From Nonomuraea soli (GTDB lineage: Bacteria; Actinomycetota; Actinomycetes; Streptosporangiales; Streptosporangiaceae), in NCBI RefSeq assembly GCF_013761175.1, contig NZ_JACDUR010000003.1, forward strand, positions 496,001 to 560,000: a stretch of DNA of 64,000 nt, read 5' to 3'. How positions within the stretch are numbered: the stretch's first letter is position 1; each line of letters begins with the position of its first letter. The notes beneath the pieces were generated by a model. The model worked only from the letters and a program-made list of their open reading frames with translations. It was not told the origin of the DNA and did no database searches. The translations under genes were made by a program, and so were the position numbers. Positions 49,903-57,812 of this stretch are shown here, in pieces.

Positions 49903-51223
49903 GCGCGGCGTGAACGGACCAGGACCTGCGGCGTTGACCGCCCGGCTACTTGCCCGAGTCGACGAGCTGGCGATCCTGCTGGCCCGCCGGGTGCGGGCGG
50001 CGGAGATCGAGCTGGCGGTTGTGCCGGAAGACGACGTCGCCTCGGTCTGCGCCGAGCAGTTGCGGGTGTCGCTCGCCCATCTCGGCGGCGGGTCGGCGTC
50101 GCCGGCCGACGTCGCCAAGGCCAACGCGCGCAGGCGGGCGCTGCGCGGCATCCCGCTGGCGGCGCTGCTGCACAGTTACCGGATCGGCACGCAGTTCCTG
50201 TGGGAGCGCATCGCCGCCGAGACCACGCCCGCCGAGCATGCCGTGCTCATCGAGAGCGCCGGGGAGTTGTGGCTCGGCCTCGACCTGCTGTCGGAGACGA
50301 TCCGCGAGGCGTACCGGGAGGTGGAGGCGGAGCGTGAGCTGCGGGACAGGCTCGATCGTGACCGCCTGTTCGACGCGCTCCTCGGCACCGACCCCGCGCG
50401 GATCCGGGAGGCGGCCGACGCGCTGGGGCTGCCCCAGCGCGGGCGTTTCCACGTCATCGCCGCCGACGCCACCGCCGACCTGCCGGCCACGGCGGTGCAG
50501 CGTCACCTTCCCGCTGAGCGGCTGGCGGTCATTGCCATGCCGGCCGCCCTCGCGCCAGGCCTCGCCCCCGACGACACGCCCAGCGGCCCATCCACCAGAC
50601 CGCTCGGTGGCCCGGTCATCGGCGCGCTCGGCGGCCCGTCCAATGGCCCGCTCAGCGGCGCGCTCGGCGGCCCGTCCAAGGGCCCGCTCGGTAGGCCGCC
50701 CAAAGGCTCACCCAGCGGCCCGTCCACCAGCCCGCTCGGTGGCCCGTCCAATGGCCCACTCCCCTCTTTCCCGCTTCTCGCGGGTGGGCGTTTCGGGGTC
50801 AGTCCCGTCTACCACCAGCTCTCCCAGACCGCCGCGGCCCTGCGCCTGGCCCGGCTGGCGCTCGCGGCCGTGCCGTACGGCGCCGAGGCCGTCTGCCATT
50901 ACGGCGACCGCCCGATCGCCACGCTGATCGCCGGCAGCCCGGAGACCGCGGACGACCTGGCCCGCCGGATCCTCGGCCCCCTGCTCGACCTCCCTCGCGA
51001 CGAGCGGGACACGCTCATGTCCACCGCCCGCGCCTGGTTCGACGCCGCCGGTTCGACGCCGGCCGCGGCGACCGCGCTGTTCTGCCATCGCAACACGGTC
51101 CGCTACCGGCTCGGCAAGCTGCACGAGCTCACCGGCCGCTCGGTCGACCACCCGGTGGAGGCGGCCGAGCTGCTCCTGGCCCTGGAGACAATCACGTTGC
51201 TGGAATACCCCAAGGGGGTATAG
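49901..51223 (+). CDS. PucR/CdaR-type regulator with Gly/Pro-rich insertion
   Basis: 440 residues (437 if the GTG at 49910 is used). The N-terminal RsbRD-like helical domain (LLHSYRIGTQFLWERI) leads to a middle GGDEF-like region and the C-terminal PucR helix-turn-helix (AAATALFCHRNTVRYRLGKLHELTG). Unusually, residues about 226-289 are a low-complexity insert of Gly, Pro, Ser and Leu with repeated LGGPSNGPL-like units. It is divergent from the aldolase gene, its probable target. Its last codons contain a copper-type palindrome that belongs to the next gene. Confidence 0.82.
   Translation: MRGVNGPGPAALTARLLARVDELAILLARRVRAAEIELAVVPEDDVASVCAEQLRVSLAHLGGGSASPADVAKANARRRALRGIPLAALLHSYRIGTQFLWERIAAETTPAEHAVLIESAGELWLGLDLLSETIREAYREVEAERELRDRLDRDRLFDALLGTDPARIREAADALGLPQRGRFHVIAADATADLPATAVQRHLPAERLAVIAMPAALAPGLAPDDTPSGPSTRPLGGPVIGALGGPSNGPLSGALGGPSKGPLGRPPKGSPSGPSTSPLGGPSNGPLPSFPLLAGGRFGVSPVYHQLSQTAAALRLARLALAAVPYGAEAVCHYGDRPIATLIAGSPETADDLARRILGPLLDLPRDERDTLMSTARAWFDAAGSTPAAATALFCHRNTVRYRLGKLHELTGRSVDHPVEAAELLLALETITLLEYPKGV
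50578..50766 (+). repeat. In-frame GC repeats encoding a Gly/Pro-rich insert
   Basis: Degenerate copies of GGCCCGTCCAAGGGCCCGCT recur about eight times with changing spacing, always keeping the PucR reading frame. The insert splits the middle domain, so it should be a flexible loop; copy number is likely to vary. Confidence 0.65.
51205..51221 (+). promoter_or_regulatory. CsoR-type palindrome upstream of the AhpD-like gene
   Basis: ATACCCCAAGGGGGTAT, a 17-bp palindrome 28 bp before the AhpD-like start. It shares the ATACCCC/GGGGTAT arms with the two sites before copZ (7103-7142). It spans the PucR stop codon, so it is most likely selected as an operator rather than as coding sequence. Confidence 0.6.
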
Positions 51224-51249
51224 CGTTGCGGGCAATCGAGGAGGACACG

Positions 51250-51777
51250 ATGAGACGCCTTCAACCACTCGACCCCCAGCAGGCCCCCGACCAGAAGTCC
51301 CGCGAGATCCTCGGCGACATCGTCGCCAGGGGCGGCAGCGTGGGCGACATGGTGGCCACGATGGCCCACTCGCCCGCCCTGCTCCAGGGCTACCTGGAGT
51401 TCTCCCGCGCGATCAAACGCGTGAAGATCCCCCGCCCGCTGAGCGAGAAGATCTCCCTGGCGCTCCAGGAGTGGATCGGCTGCTCGATGTGCCTGTCGGC
51501 GCACACCAGGGCCGCGCGGGGGGCGGGCCTCAGCGAGGCCGACATCGAGCTGGCCCGCCAGGGCACCTCCACCGACGCGCGCGAGGCCGCCCTGATCGGC
51601 GTGGCCGTCCGCGTGCTGGCCGAGCCCTCGTCCCTCACCGACGAGGACGTGGCCGAGCTGCGTGCCCACGGGTGGAGCGACCGGGTGATCGCCGAACTCG
51701 TCGGCCTCGTGTCGCTGAACCTGCTGACCGGCGCCTTCAACCTGCTGATCGGCTTGGAGCCCGAGCCGGCGGACTGA
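51250..51777 (+). CDS. Carboxymuconolactone decarboxylase/AhpD-like protein
   Basis: 175 residues; GAGGAGG lies 6-7 nt before the ATG. The redox motif EWIGCSMCLSAH supplies Glu74, Cys78, Cys81 and His85, the complete AhpD active site, so it may act as a peroxidase or disulfide reductase in antioxidant defence. The frame extends upstream to 51226 without a ribosome binding site. A CsoR-like palindrome in its promoter suggests copper or oxidant control. Confidence 0.85.
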   Translation: MRRLQPLDPQQAPDQKSREILGDIVARGGSVGDMVATMAHSPALLQGYLEFSRAIKRVKIPRPLSEKISLALQEWIGCSMCLSAHTRAARGAGLSEADIELARQGTSTDAREAALIGVAVRVLAEPSSLTDEDVAELRAHGWSDRVIAELVGLVSLNLLTGAFNLLIGLEPEPAD

Positions 51778-51867
51778 CCTGGGGGCCGCGGGGCAAGGGC
51801 GCACACCCACGGTCGGGCGCCGAGTGTCGAAAAGTCGCGCCATATCACTGTCAGTCAATGCCAACCT

Positions 51868-52905
51868 TTGCACGGAAAAGCGCGTCTCACCCGCATGGGA
51901 CTGTTGTTCTCCGGCACTGCCGCGACCGTCGCCCTGCTGCTCACGGCGGCACCGGCCCTTCAGTGGAAGGTCGTCCACCACGACCGGCACGCCTCCTACG
52001 ACGCGGTGACCGTGACGCCGGGCGGAGCGGTCTGGGTCGCCGGGACCAGGAGCGGCAAGCCCGTCCTGCTGAAGAACCTCAAGCGGGTCACCGGACCGGG
52101 CTTCCGCGTGAAGCGTCTGGCCTCGGCCTCCGACACCCGGGTCTGGGCCTTCGGCACGACGCGATACGCCCGGTGGGACGGCAAGCGCTGGCAGGTCAAG
52201 CCTTGGCCGTACGGCCGGGTGGACCGGGCCCAGTCCATCGGCAGGAACCTGTGGGTCATCGAGGACTCGACCACCTTCTCCGGCAGGGCCGGCTGGAAGG
52301 CGCGGTCCACGGTGCGACGCCTGGACGGCTCGGTCTGGCGCAAGGTTCCCACGCCCATCGCGATCAAGGGCCTCGACGGCAAGTGGGCGGCGGGATCGGT
52401 CCATGGCACCGCGGCGATGGCCCGCTGGTCCGGCACGACCTGGCGCGCGGTCCCCATCCCCGCGGTCCCGTCCTCGCACGCCGGCCAGATCTCGGAGCTG
52501 ACGGATGTCGCCATGGACGGCGAGACCGGACGGATCATGGCCGTCGGCTGGACCGCCTGGCCGTGCGGCACGATCAAGCCCGCCTACTGCGGCGAGACCC
52601 TGCTGCTGTCCGGCTATCCGGGTGACTGGACCTTCGAGGTGCGCAAGGAGCCCGGCATCCAGCCGCGCGCCCAGGCCGAGCCCGACGGCCGGGGCGGAGC
52701 CTGGATCGTCTACGACGCCAAGGGCGCGGGCAGCCGCTTCCTGCACATCCTCCCGGACGGTGTCGAGGCGGGCGGGTTCCCGGCGGCTCCGAGCAGGAGC
52801 GCGACCGTCCGCGACCTGGCCGTCAAGCTGGGCAGCGGTTCGGTCTGGGCGGTCGGCGGCACGCCGTCCCGTCGCGACGGCTCCGTCTGGGCCTTCCGCC
52901 CCTGA
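51868..52905 (+). CDS. Secreted beta-propeller-like protein
   Basis: 345 residues from a TTG; an ATG at 51895 is an alternative start. A signal peptide (KARLTR start, then LLFSGTAATVALLLTAAPAL) precedes repeated short blades of the form VWAFGTTRYARWDGKRW, LWVIEDS and AMARWSGTTWRAVP, spaced about 45-55 residues, as in secreted actinobacterial beta-propellers. No catalytic residues are recognised. It is convergent with the LacI regulator. Confidence 0.7.
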   Translation: MHGKARLTRMGLLFSGTAATVALLLTAAPALQWKVVHHDRHASYDAVTVTPGGAVWVAGTRSGKPVLLKNLKRVTGPGFRVKRLASASDTRVWAFGTTRYARWDGKRWQVKPWPYGRVDRAQSIGRNLWVIEDSTTFSGRAGWKARSTVRRLDGSVWRKVPTPIAIKGLDGKWAAGSVHGTAAMARWSGTTWRAVPIPAVPSSHAGQISELTDVAMDGETGRIMAVGWTAWPCGTIKPAYCGETLLLSGYPGDWTFEVRKEPGIQPRAQAEPDGRGGAWIVYDAKGAGSRFLHILPDGVEAGGFPAAPSRSATVRDLAVKLGSGSVWAVGGTPSRRDGSVWAFRP

Positions 52906-52935
52906 CGCGTGGGCCGGTTCGCGCTACGGCGAAGG

Positions 52936-53952
52936 CTAGGCGGTGGCCCTGACGACGAGTTCGGGCGCGAGGGTGATGCGGACCGGCGTGCGGTCGGGTG
53001 TCTCGATGACGAGCCTGAGCAGGTCGGCGGCGTTCCTGCCCGACTCGATCAAGGGCTGGCGGACGGTGGTGAGGTCGAGGCTGTCGGCCAGGAGGCCGTC
53101 GTCGAACCCGGCGATCGCGAGTTGCCCCGGAACGCTCAGCCCTGCCCGGCGCGCGCTGATGAGCAGGGCGGCGGCGAAGCCGTCGTGGTGTGCCACCAGC
53201 GCGGTGGTCTCGGGCGCGGCCTCCAGCAACGCGGGAAGGGCCGATTTCGCGGCGGCGGGGTCTCGGTCGGCCAGCTGGAACAACTCCAGGTGGTAGCCCG
53301 CCTCGGCTCCGCCCGCGTCCTGGAGCGCGCGGCGGATGCCGTCGAGGCGGAGCGAGCCTGCTGAGTCGTAGGCGGTCGCCACGTAGGGTTCCAGCACGTA
53401 GCCCAGGCGGCGGTGCCCGCTTCGCAGGAGGTGACCGGCCAGCAGATGCCCGGCGGGCTCGTTGTCGAAGTCGACGCTGGAGAAGCGCGGGTGCGCGACG
53501 TCGACCAGGACGGTGGGCGGGCCCCAGTCGGCCAGCCAGGTGGCGCGTTCCTCCGAGACCGGCAGGCCCATGATGATCATGCCGTCGACGTCTCCGCGCA
53601 CGGGCAGCACGTCGAGGAGCGGCTCCTCGATCACGGTCGCGGACGGGGTGTCGTGGACGACGACCTCGAACTCCGAGCTCGTCAGCGCCGACAGGATGCC
53701 GCACAACCGGGTGCGGTAGGACTCGTAGCTGGTGAACGGCGCGATGACCGCGATCTTGCCGACGCGTTCCCTGGCCCGCTCGGAGGCGGTGGCGCGGGGA
53801 CGGTATCCGAGCTGGCCCGCGGCCTCCACCACTCGCGCTCGCGTGCCCGCCTTGACCCGGTCGGGATGGTTCATCACCAGCGACACCGTCGAGATGCTGA
53901 CACCCGCGCGCTGGGCGACGTCGTAGATCGTCACTTCGCCTCGGCCGCCCAC
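52936..53952 (-). CDS. LacI family transcriptional regulator
   Basis: 338 residues. Helix-turn-helix and hinge are intact: VTIYDVAQRAGVSISTVSLVMN and RARVVEAAGQLGYRP; the periplasmic-binding-like domain (about 65-335) follows, with PLIESGRNAADLLLR-type end. Two starts are credible: GTG 53952, 6 nt after a TAGGGT box (leaderless), or GTG 53934, with GAGG 5 nt upstream, which begins at the normal family position. It is divergent from two esterase genes and an MFS gene; an 8-5-8 palindrome in between is the likely operator. Confidence 0.87.
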   Translation of the reverse strand: MGGRGEVTIYDVAQRAGVSISTVSLVMNHPDRVKAGTRARVVEAAGQLGYRPRATASERARERVGKIAVIAPFTSYESYRTRLCGILSALTSSEFEVVVHDTPSATVIEEPLLDVLPVRGDVDGMIIMGLPVSEERATWLADWGPPTVLVDVAHPRFSSVDFDNEPAGHLLAGHLLRSGHRRLGYVLEPYVATAYDSAGSLRLDGIRRALQDAGGAEAGYHLELFQLADRDPAAAKSALPALLEAAPETTALVAHHDGFAAALLISARRAGLSVPGQLAIAGFDDGLLADSLDLTTVRQPLIESGRNAADLLRLVIETPDRTPVRITLAPELVVRATA

Positions 53953-53958
53953 ATTGTC

Positions 53959-53964
53959 ACCCTA
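53959..53964 (-). promoter_or_regulatory. Putative -10 of the LacI gene
   Basis: TAGGGT (minus strand) lies 6 nt before the GTG at 53952. The same TAGGGT-N6 arrangement precedes the XRE regulator at 57813. Confidence 0.35.
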
Positions 53965-53994
53965 GCGCATTGACCTGGTCGGCTCCGGTTCATA

Positions 53995-54015
53995 AAGTGC
54001 TTTATCGAAGCACTT
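53995..54015 (+). promoter_or_regulatory. LacI operator, AAGTGCTT-N5-AAGCACTT
   Basis: A perfect 8-5-8 inverted repeat 16 bp upstream of the first esterase GTG and 43 bp from the LacI start. It is the only strong dyad in the divergent gap, so it is probably bound by the LacI protein and represses the esterase operon. Confidence 0.7.
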
Positions 54016-54030
54016 CGAAAGGAGTCGGAT

Positions 54031-54978
54031 GTGACGAGAGCCGATGTGGCCCTCGCGGCGGGTTGCGAGCCCGCCGTCGTCGAATGGGTGCGTGACGCGG
54101 AAGGGATCGCGGCCACCCTGCCCGACCTGGCCTCCCCTGACACACGGCTGTGGCGCAAGGCCGCCATCGTCCTGTCCGACGAGCTCGCCAGGAGATACAC
54201 CCTCCCCGCGCCCGAGGACTGCCGGGTGACGGAGTACCTCGTGCCCACCAGGGACGGGGAGGTCACCGTCCTGCGCTACCAGGCGCCGGGCACGTCCGGC
54301 CCGCGCCCCGCGCGGCTCAGCCTCCACGGCGGCGGCTTCATCCTGGGCAGCGTGCGGGAGGAGGTCAACCACCGCATGTTGTCCGCCATGACCGTGGAGG
54401 GCGGCTGGGACCACTTCGACGTCGACTACCGTCTGGCGCCGGATCATCCCTTCCCGGCCGCCCTCCACGACAGCCTCGACGTCCTGACCTGGCTGATCGG
54501 CAACGCCGCCGACCTGGACGTCGACCCGCGGCGGGTCGGGGTCGTCGGCACCTCGGCGGGCGGCAACCTGGCCGCGATGGTCGCGATCCACGCCCGTGAC
54601 GTGCTGCACCATCAGATCCTCAACGTCCCGATGACCACCATGGACCTGGAGGACGACGCGTCCTACCAGACCTATGCCGCGCTGGAGGGCTCTCTTGACC
54701 TCGCGGCCCTGCGCGGGCTGTACCAAGGGCCGGAGGAGACGGCCATGCCGATGTCGGCCGACCTGACCGGCCTGCCTCCCGCGCTGGTGATCACCGCGGA
54801 GGCCGACCCGCTGCGCGACTCCGGCGAGGCCTATGCCGTACGGCTCGGCGAGGCGGGAGTGGACGTCACCCACTGGCGTGCGCCCGGCCAGGCGCACGGC
54901 TCCTGCTCCCTCACCAGAACCTCAGCCATCGCCAGGGAGTGGCAGTCCCGCCTCGCCCTGTACACCGGAAGGAACTGA
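54031..54978 (+). CDS. Alpha/beta hydrolase of the hormone-sensitive lipase family
   Basis: 315 residues from GTG with GGAG 6 nt upstream. The oxyanion motif HGGG (99-102), nucleophile GTSAGG (Ser175), acid EADPLRDSGEAY (Asp) and GQAHGS (His) are all present, so it should be an active esterase on short acyl or hydroxy-ester substrates. No signal peptide. First gene of an operon with a second hydrolase (2-bp gap) and an MFS transporter, opposite a LacI regulator. Confidence 0.9.
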   Translation: MTRADVALAAGCEPAVVEWVRDAEGIAATLPDLASPDTRLWRKAAIVLSDELARRYTLPAPEDCRVTEYLVPTRDGEVTVLRYQAPGTSGPRPARLSLHGGGFILGSVREEVNHRMLSAMTVEGGWDHFDVDYRLAPDHPFPAALHDSLDVLTWLIGNAADLDVDPRRVGVVGTSAGGNLAAMVAIHARDVLHHQILNVPMTTMDLEDDASYQTYAALEGSLDLAALRGLYQGPEETAMPMSADLTGLPPALVITAEADPLRDSGEAYAVRLGEAGVDVTHWRAPGQAHGSCSLTRTSAIAREWQSRLALYTGRN

Positions 54979-54980
54979 CC

Positions 54981-55910
54981 ATGGCCATCGACCCCGCGCT
55001 GATCGCCGCCGTCGCCGAACTCGGCGTCGCCCCGCCCGAGCCCTCCCAGGAACCCGCGGAGTACCGCGAGCGGGCGCTCGCCTACGAGCAGGCGATCTAC
55101 CCGGCGCTCGGGCTGCCCGCCCCCGAGGTGCCGACCCGCGAATACACCGTCGACGGTGAGCTGCCGGTCAAGGTCCGCCTGTTCTACCCGCGCGAGGCGC
55201 AGGGCCGCCTGCCGGTCAGCATGTTCCTGTTCGGCGGCGCCTGGCGGCAGAGCGGCCTGCACCACCCGTACCCCGCCGCGCTCTGCGCGCTGCGCGCCGA
55301 GCGGGCCAACGTCGTCATCGCCGCCGTCGACTACGCGCTGGCTCCCGAGAACCGTTTCCCCGCCGCGCTGGAGCAGGCCTACCGGGTGCTGGAATGGCTG
55401 GTCGCGGAGGCGGACACGCTGGGCGTCGACCCCGAGCGCATCGCGTTGTCCGGGCAGTCGTCGGGAGCGAACCTGACCGCCGCCCTCACCCACGTCAACC
55501 GCGACCGCGCCAACCACCCCGTCGCCCTGCAGATCCTCGAGGTGCCCGCGCTCGACCTCACCGGCGGCCACCTGGACTTCTCGGCGGGACCCGGCTCGCT
55601 TGAGGACTTCAAGCTGGTCGTCGACACCTACCTGCCGCCGGGCGTCGCGCCGAAGGACCCCTACGTCTCCCCGCTGCTGGCTACCTCCTTCGAAGGGCTG
55701 CCGCCCGCTCTCGTGATCACCGCCGAGCACGACGTGCTGCGCGGCGACGGCGAGGCCTACGTCACCGCGCTCGCCGCCGCGGGCGTCCCCGCCGCCGGGA
55801 TCCGGATGGTCGGCCAGACGCACGAGAGCGGCATGTTCGAGCAGGTGCTGCTGACCGCCCGCATCGGCCAGGCGATCGTCACCGACGCCCTCCGCGGCCT
55901 GCACGACTGA
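54981..55910 (+). CDS. Second HSL-type hydrolase with altered oxyanion motif
   Basis: 309 residues; GGAAGGA precedes the ATG, which follows the first esterase by 2 bp. The nucleophile GQSSG (Ser160), acid AEHDVLRGDGEAY and His of GQTHES are intact, but the HGGG oxyanion motif is replaced by FGGA (84-87). Activity may therefore be changed, or this chain may serve as partner of the first esterase. Ten codons of the N-terminal helix (EPAEYRERALAYE) match HSL cap regions. Confidence 0.82.
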   Translation: MAIDPALIAAVAELGVAPPEPSQEPAEYRERALAYEQAIYPALGLPAPEVPTREYTVDGELPVKVRLFYPREAQGRLPVSMFLFGGAWRQSGLHHPYPAALCALRAERANVVIAAVDYALAPENRFPAALEQAYRVLEWLVAEADTLGVDPERIALSGQSSGANLTAALTHVNRDRANHPVALQILEVPALDLTGGHLDFSAGPGSLEDFKLVVDTYLPPGVAPKDPYVSPLLATSFEGLPPALVITAEHDVLRGDGEAYVTALAAAGVPAAGIRMVGQTHESGMFEQVLLTARIGQAIVTDALRGLHD

Positions 55911-55928
55911 CCGGAGGAACCCCCCACC

Positions 55929-57170
55929 ATGACTGCGGTCGCCGACATCCCGGGAACCAGGCAGCGCGCCTGGTTCCTCCCCCTCTTCCTGCTCTCCTAT
56001 CTCGGCGTGGCCTTCGCCACCCTGTCGGCGGGCGGGGTCTCCATCCCGCTGCGGCTGGCCGTCCTCGATCCCGCGAACAAGACCCAATGGTTGTCGATGA
56101 CCGCCGCGCTCGGCGGCATCGCCGTCATGGCGGTCACGCCGCCCCTCGGCCGGCTCAGCGACGGCTCGGCCGGACGTTTCGGCATCCGCAGGCCGTACAT
56201 CGTCGCCGGAGCGGTCATCGGGTCGGCGGGCATGCTCTTCCTCTCGCTCGCCCCCAGCGCGCCGGCCATCGTGGCCGGCTGGATCCTGACCCAGGTCGGC
56301 TTCGCCTCGGCGAGCGTCGCCCTGAACGCCCTGATCGCCGACCAGGTCCCCAGCCGGATCCGGGCACGCGTGGCCGCCGCGTTCGGGCTGGCCACGACGC
56401 TCGGGCCGCTGTTCGGCAGCGTCATGGTCTCCGCCCTGCCCGGCCAGGAGCCGCTGTGGTTCCTGATCCCCGTCGTGGCGGTTCTCGTGTCCAACGCCGG
56501 GCTCGTCCTGGTGTTGCGCGACATCGTGCGGACCGAGCGTGTACGGCTGGACGTGCGGACCCTGCTCGCCAGCTACTGGGTCGACCCGCGGCGGCACCCG
56601 AACTTCGCCTGGGCCTGGTTGTGCCGCTTCCTGGTCACCATGTCCATGGTCACCGTCGCGACCTACCTGCTGTACTACCTGATCGACGTCCTGGGCATGT
56701 CGCAGCAGGAGGCCGCGGAGAAGTTCGGCCTCGCCCTGGGCGCCTTCCTGGCCGCCAGCGCCGCGACCACCCTCGTCGCGGCGTGGATCTCCGACCGGAC
56801 CGGCCGCCGCAAGACCATCGTCTGGACCTCCGCCGCCTTCACCGGCGCCGGGCTGGCGATCCTCCTCGTCGCCCCCACCTTCGGCATGGTGCTCGTCGCC
56901 ATCGTCATCGCGGGCATGGGGCAGGGCGCCTACATCTCCGTGGACGTCGCCCTCATGACCGAGGTGCTGCCCGCCGACGCCTCGGCGGGCAAGGACCTGG
57001 GGGTGGTGGCGCTGGCCTACCAGCTCCCCCAGGTTCTCGCGCCGCTGATGGCCGCGCCGCTGATGGCCATCGGCGGCGACGGGCCGAACTACTTCGCGGT
57101 CTACGTCGTGGCCGCGGCGCTGTCGGTGCTCGGGGCGCTGGCCGTGCTTCCCGTGAAGGGAGTGCGGTAA
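55929..57170 (+). CDS. MFS transporter (SLC45-like)
   Basis: 413 residues, about 12 helices. The loop GRLSDGSAGRFGIRRPYIVAG fits SLC45-like MFS members, like the transporter at 44741-46117. GGAGGAA lies upstream of the ATG, and the start is 18 bp after the second hydrolase, so the three genes form one LacI-controlled operon: uptake of an ester or glycoside-like compound and its hydrolysis. It is convergent with the CMD-like gene. Confidence 0.87.
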   Translation: MTAVADIPGTRQRAWFLPLFLLSYLGVAFATLSAGGVSIPLRLAVLDPANKTQWLSMTAALGGIAVMAVTPPLGRLSDGSAGRFGIRRPYIVAGAVIGSAGMLFLSLAPSAPAIVAGWILTQVGFASASVALNALIADQVPSRIRARVAAAFGLATTLGPLFGSVMVSALPGQEPLWFLIPVVAVLVSNAGLVLVLRDIVRTERVRLDVRTLLASYWVDPRRHPNFAWAWLCRFLVTMSMVTVATYLLYYLIDVLGMSQQEAAEKFGLALGAFLAASAATTLVAAWISDRTGRRKTIVWTSAAFTGAGLAILLVAPTFGMVLVAIVIAGMGQGAYISVDVALMTEVLPADASAGKDLGVVALAYQLPQVLAPLMAAPLMAIGGDGPNYFAVYVVAAALSVLGALAVLPVKGVR

Positions 57171-57180
57171 CGGTTAAGGG

Positions 57181-57726
57181 TCACTTCCAGGCCTGCGGGC
57201 GCAGGGGCTCGTCCAGCTCGATGCGCCCGGCCAGGTTGTCGACCAGGCCGACCAGCGTCGCGAACGCGCACTCGGTGACCAGTTGCAGCAGATCGTCCTG
57301 CCCCAGCCCGGCGGCCGCGGCCCGCCGTACCACCGCCTCGTCGACGGCGCCGCGGTCGAGCACCAGGGCCCTGGCGAAGGCGTAGACGGCGGCGTGGACC
57401 TCGTCACGCGGTTCGGCGCCGCGCCGCATCGCCTCGATGTCGTCCCGGTCGACACCCAGCCGGCCGAGCACGGTCGAGTGGAAGGCGACGCCGTACGCGT
57501 TGTCGACGGCGACGCCGACCGCCACACCGGCGACCTCCCGCCGCACGGGATCGAACGAACCGCCGCCCACGGCGCGACGCAGCCCGTCGAAGCCCGCCAG
57601 GAGGGTGGGACTGGCCGCGATCGTGGCGGCGAGGTTCGGGACGAAACCGAGGTCGGCCTCGATGCCGTCGAGGATCGCACGGGAGCCGGCCGGGGCGGAC
57701 TCGGAGGTGAGAATCGGAAGGTTCAT
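57181..57726 (-). CDS. Carboxymuconolactone decarboxylase-like protein lacking both redox cysteines
   Basis: 181 residues. The overall fold is CMD/peroxidase-related (ILDGIEADLGFVPNLAATIAASPTLL start), but the usual CxxC-VAAHS motif reads NAYGVAFHS: Asn76 and Gly79 replace the cysteines while His83 remains. Peroxidase activity of the AhpD type is therefore unlikely; a different reaction or a structural role must be assumed. Divergent from an XRE regulator 87 bp away. Confidence 0.8.
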   Translation of the reverse strand: MNLPILTSESAPAGSRAILDGIEADLGFVPNLAATIAASPTLLAGFDGLRRAVGGGSFDPVRREVAGVAVGVAVDNAYGVAFHSTVLGRLGVDRDDIEAMRRGAEPRDEVHAAVYAFARALVLDRGAVDEAVVRRAAAAGLGQDDLLQLVTECAFATLVGLVDNLAGRIELDEPLRPQAWK

Positions 57727-57800
57727 GGATGGACCTTCGCCCCGGCGGGTGCTCGGTGGCGATTCCCTCGCGGGGAAGGGACGCGGGCGCGGGCCGGTCG

Positions 57801-57806
57801 TAGGGT
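57801..57806 (+). promoter_or_regulatory. Putative -10 of the XRE gene
   Basis: TAGGGT lies 6 nt before the ATG at 57813 with no Shine-Dalgarno between; leaderless start inferred. Confidence 0.4.
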
Positions 57807-57812
57807 CGGTCC

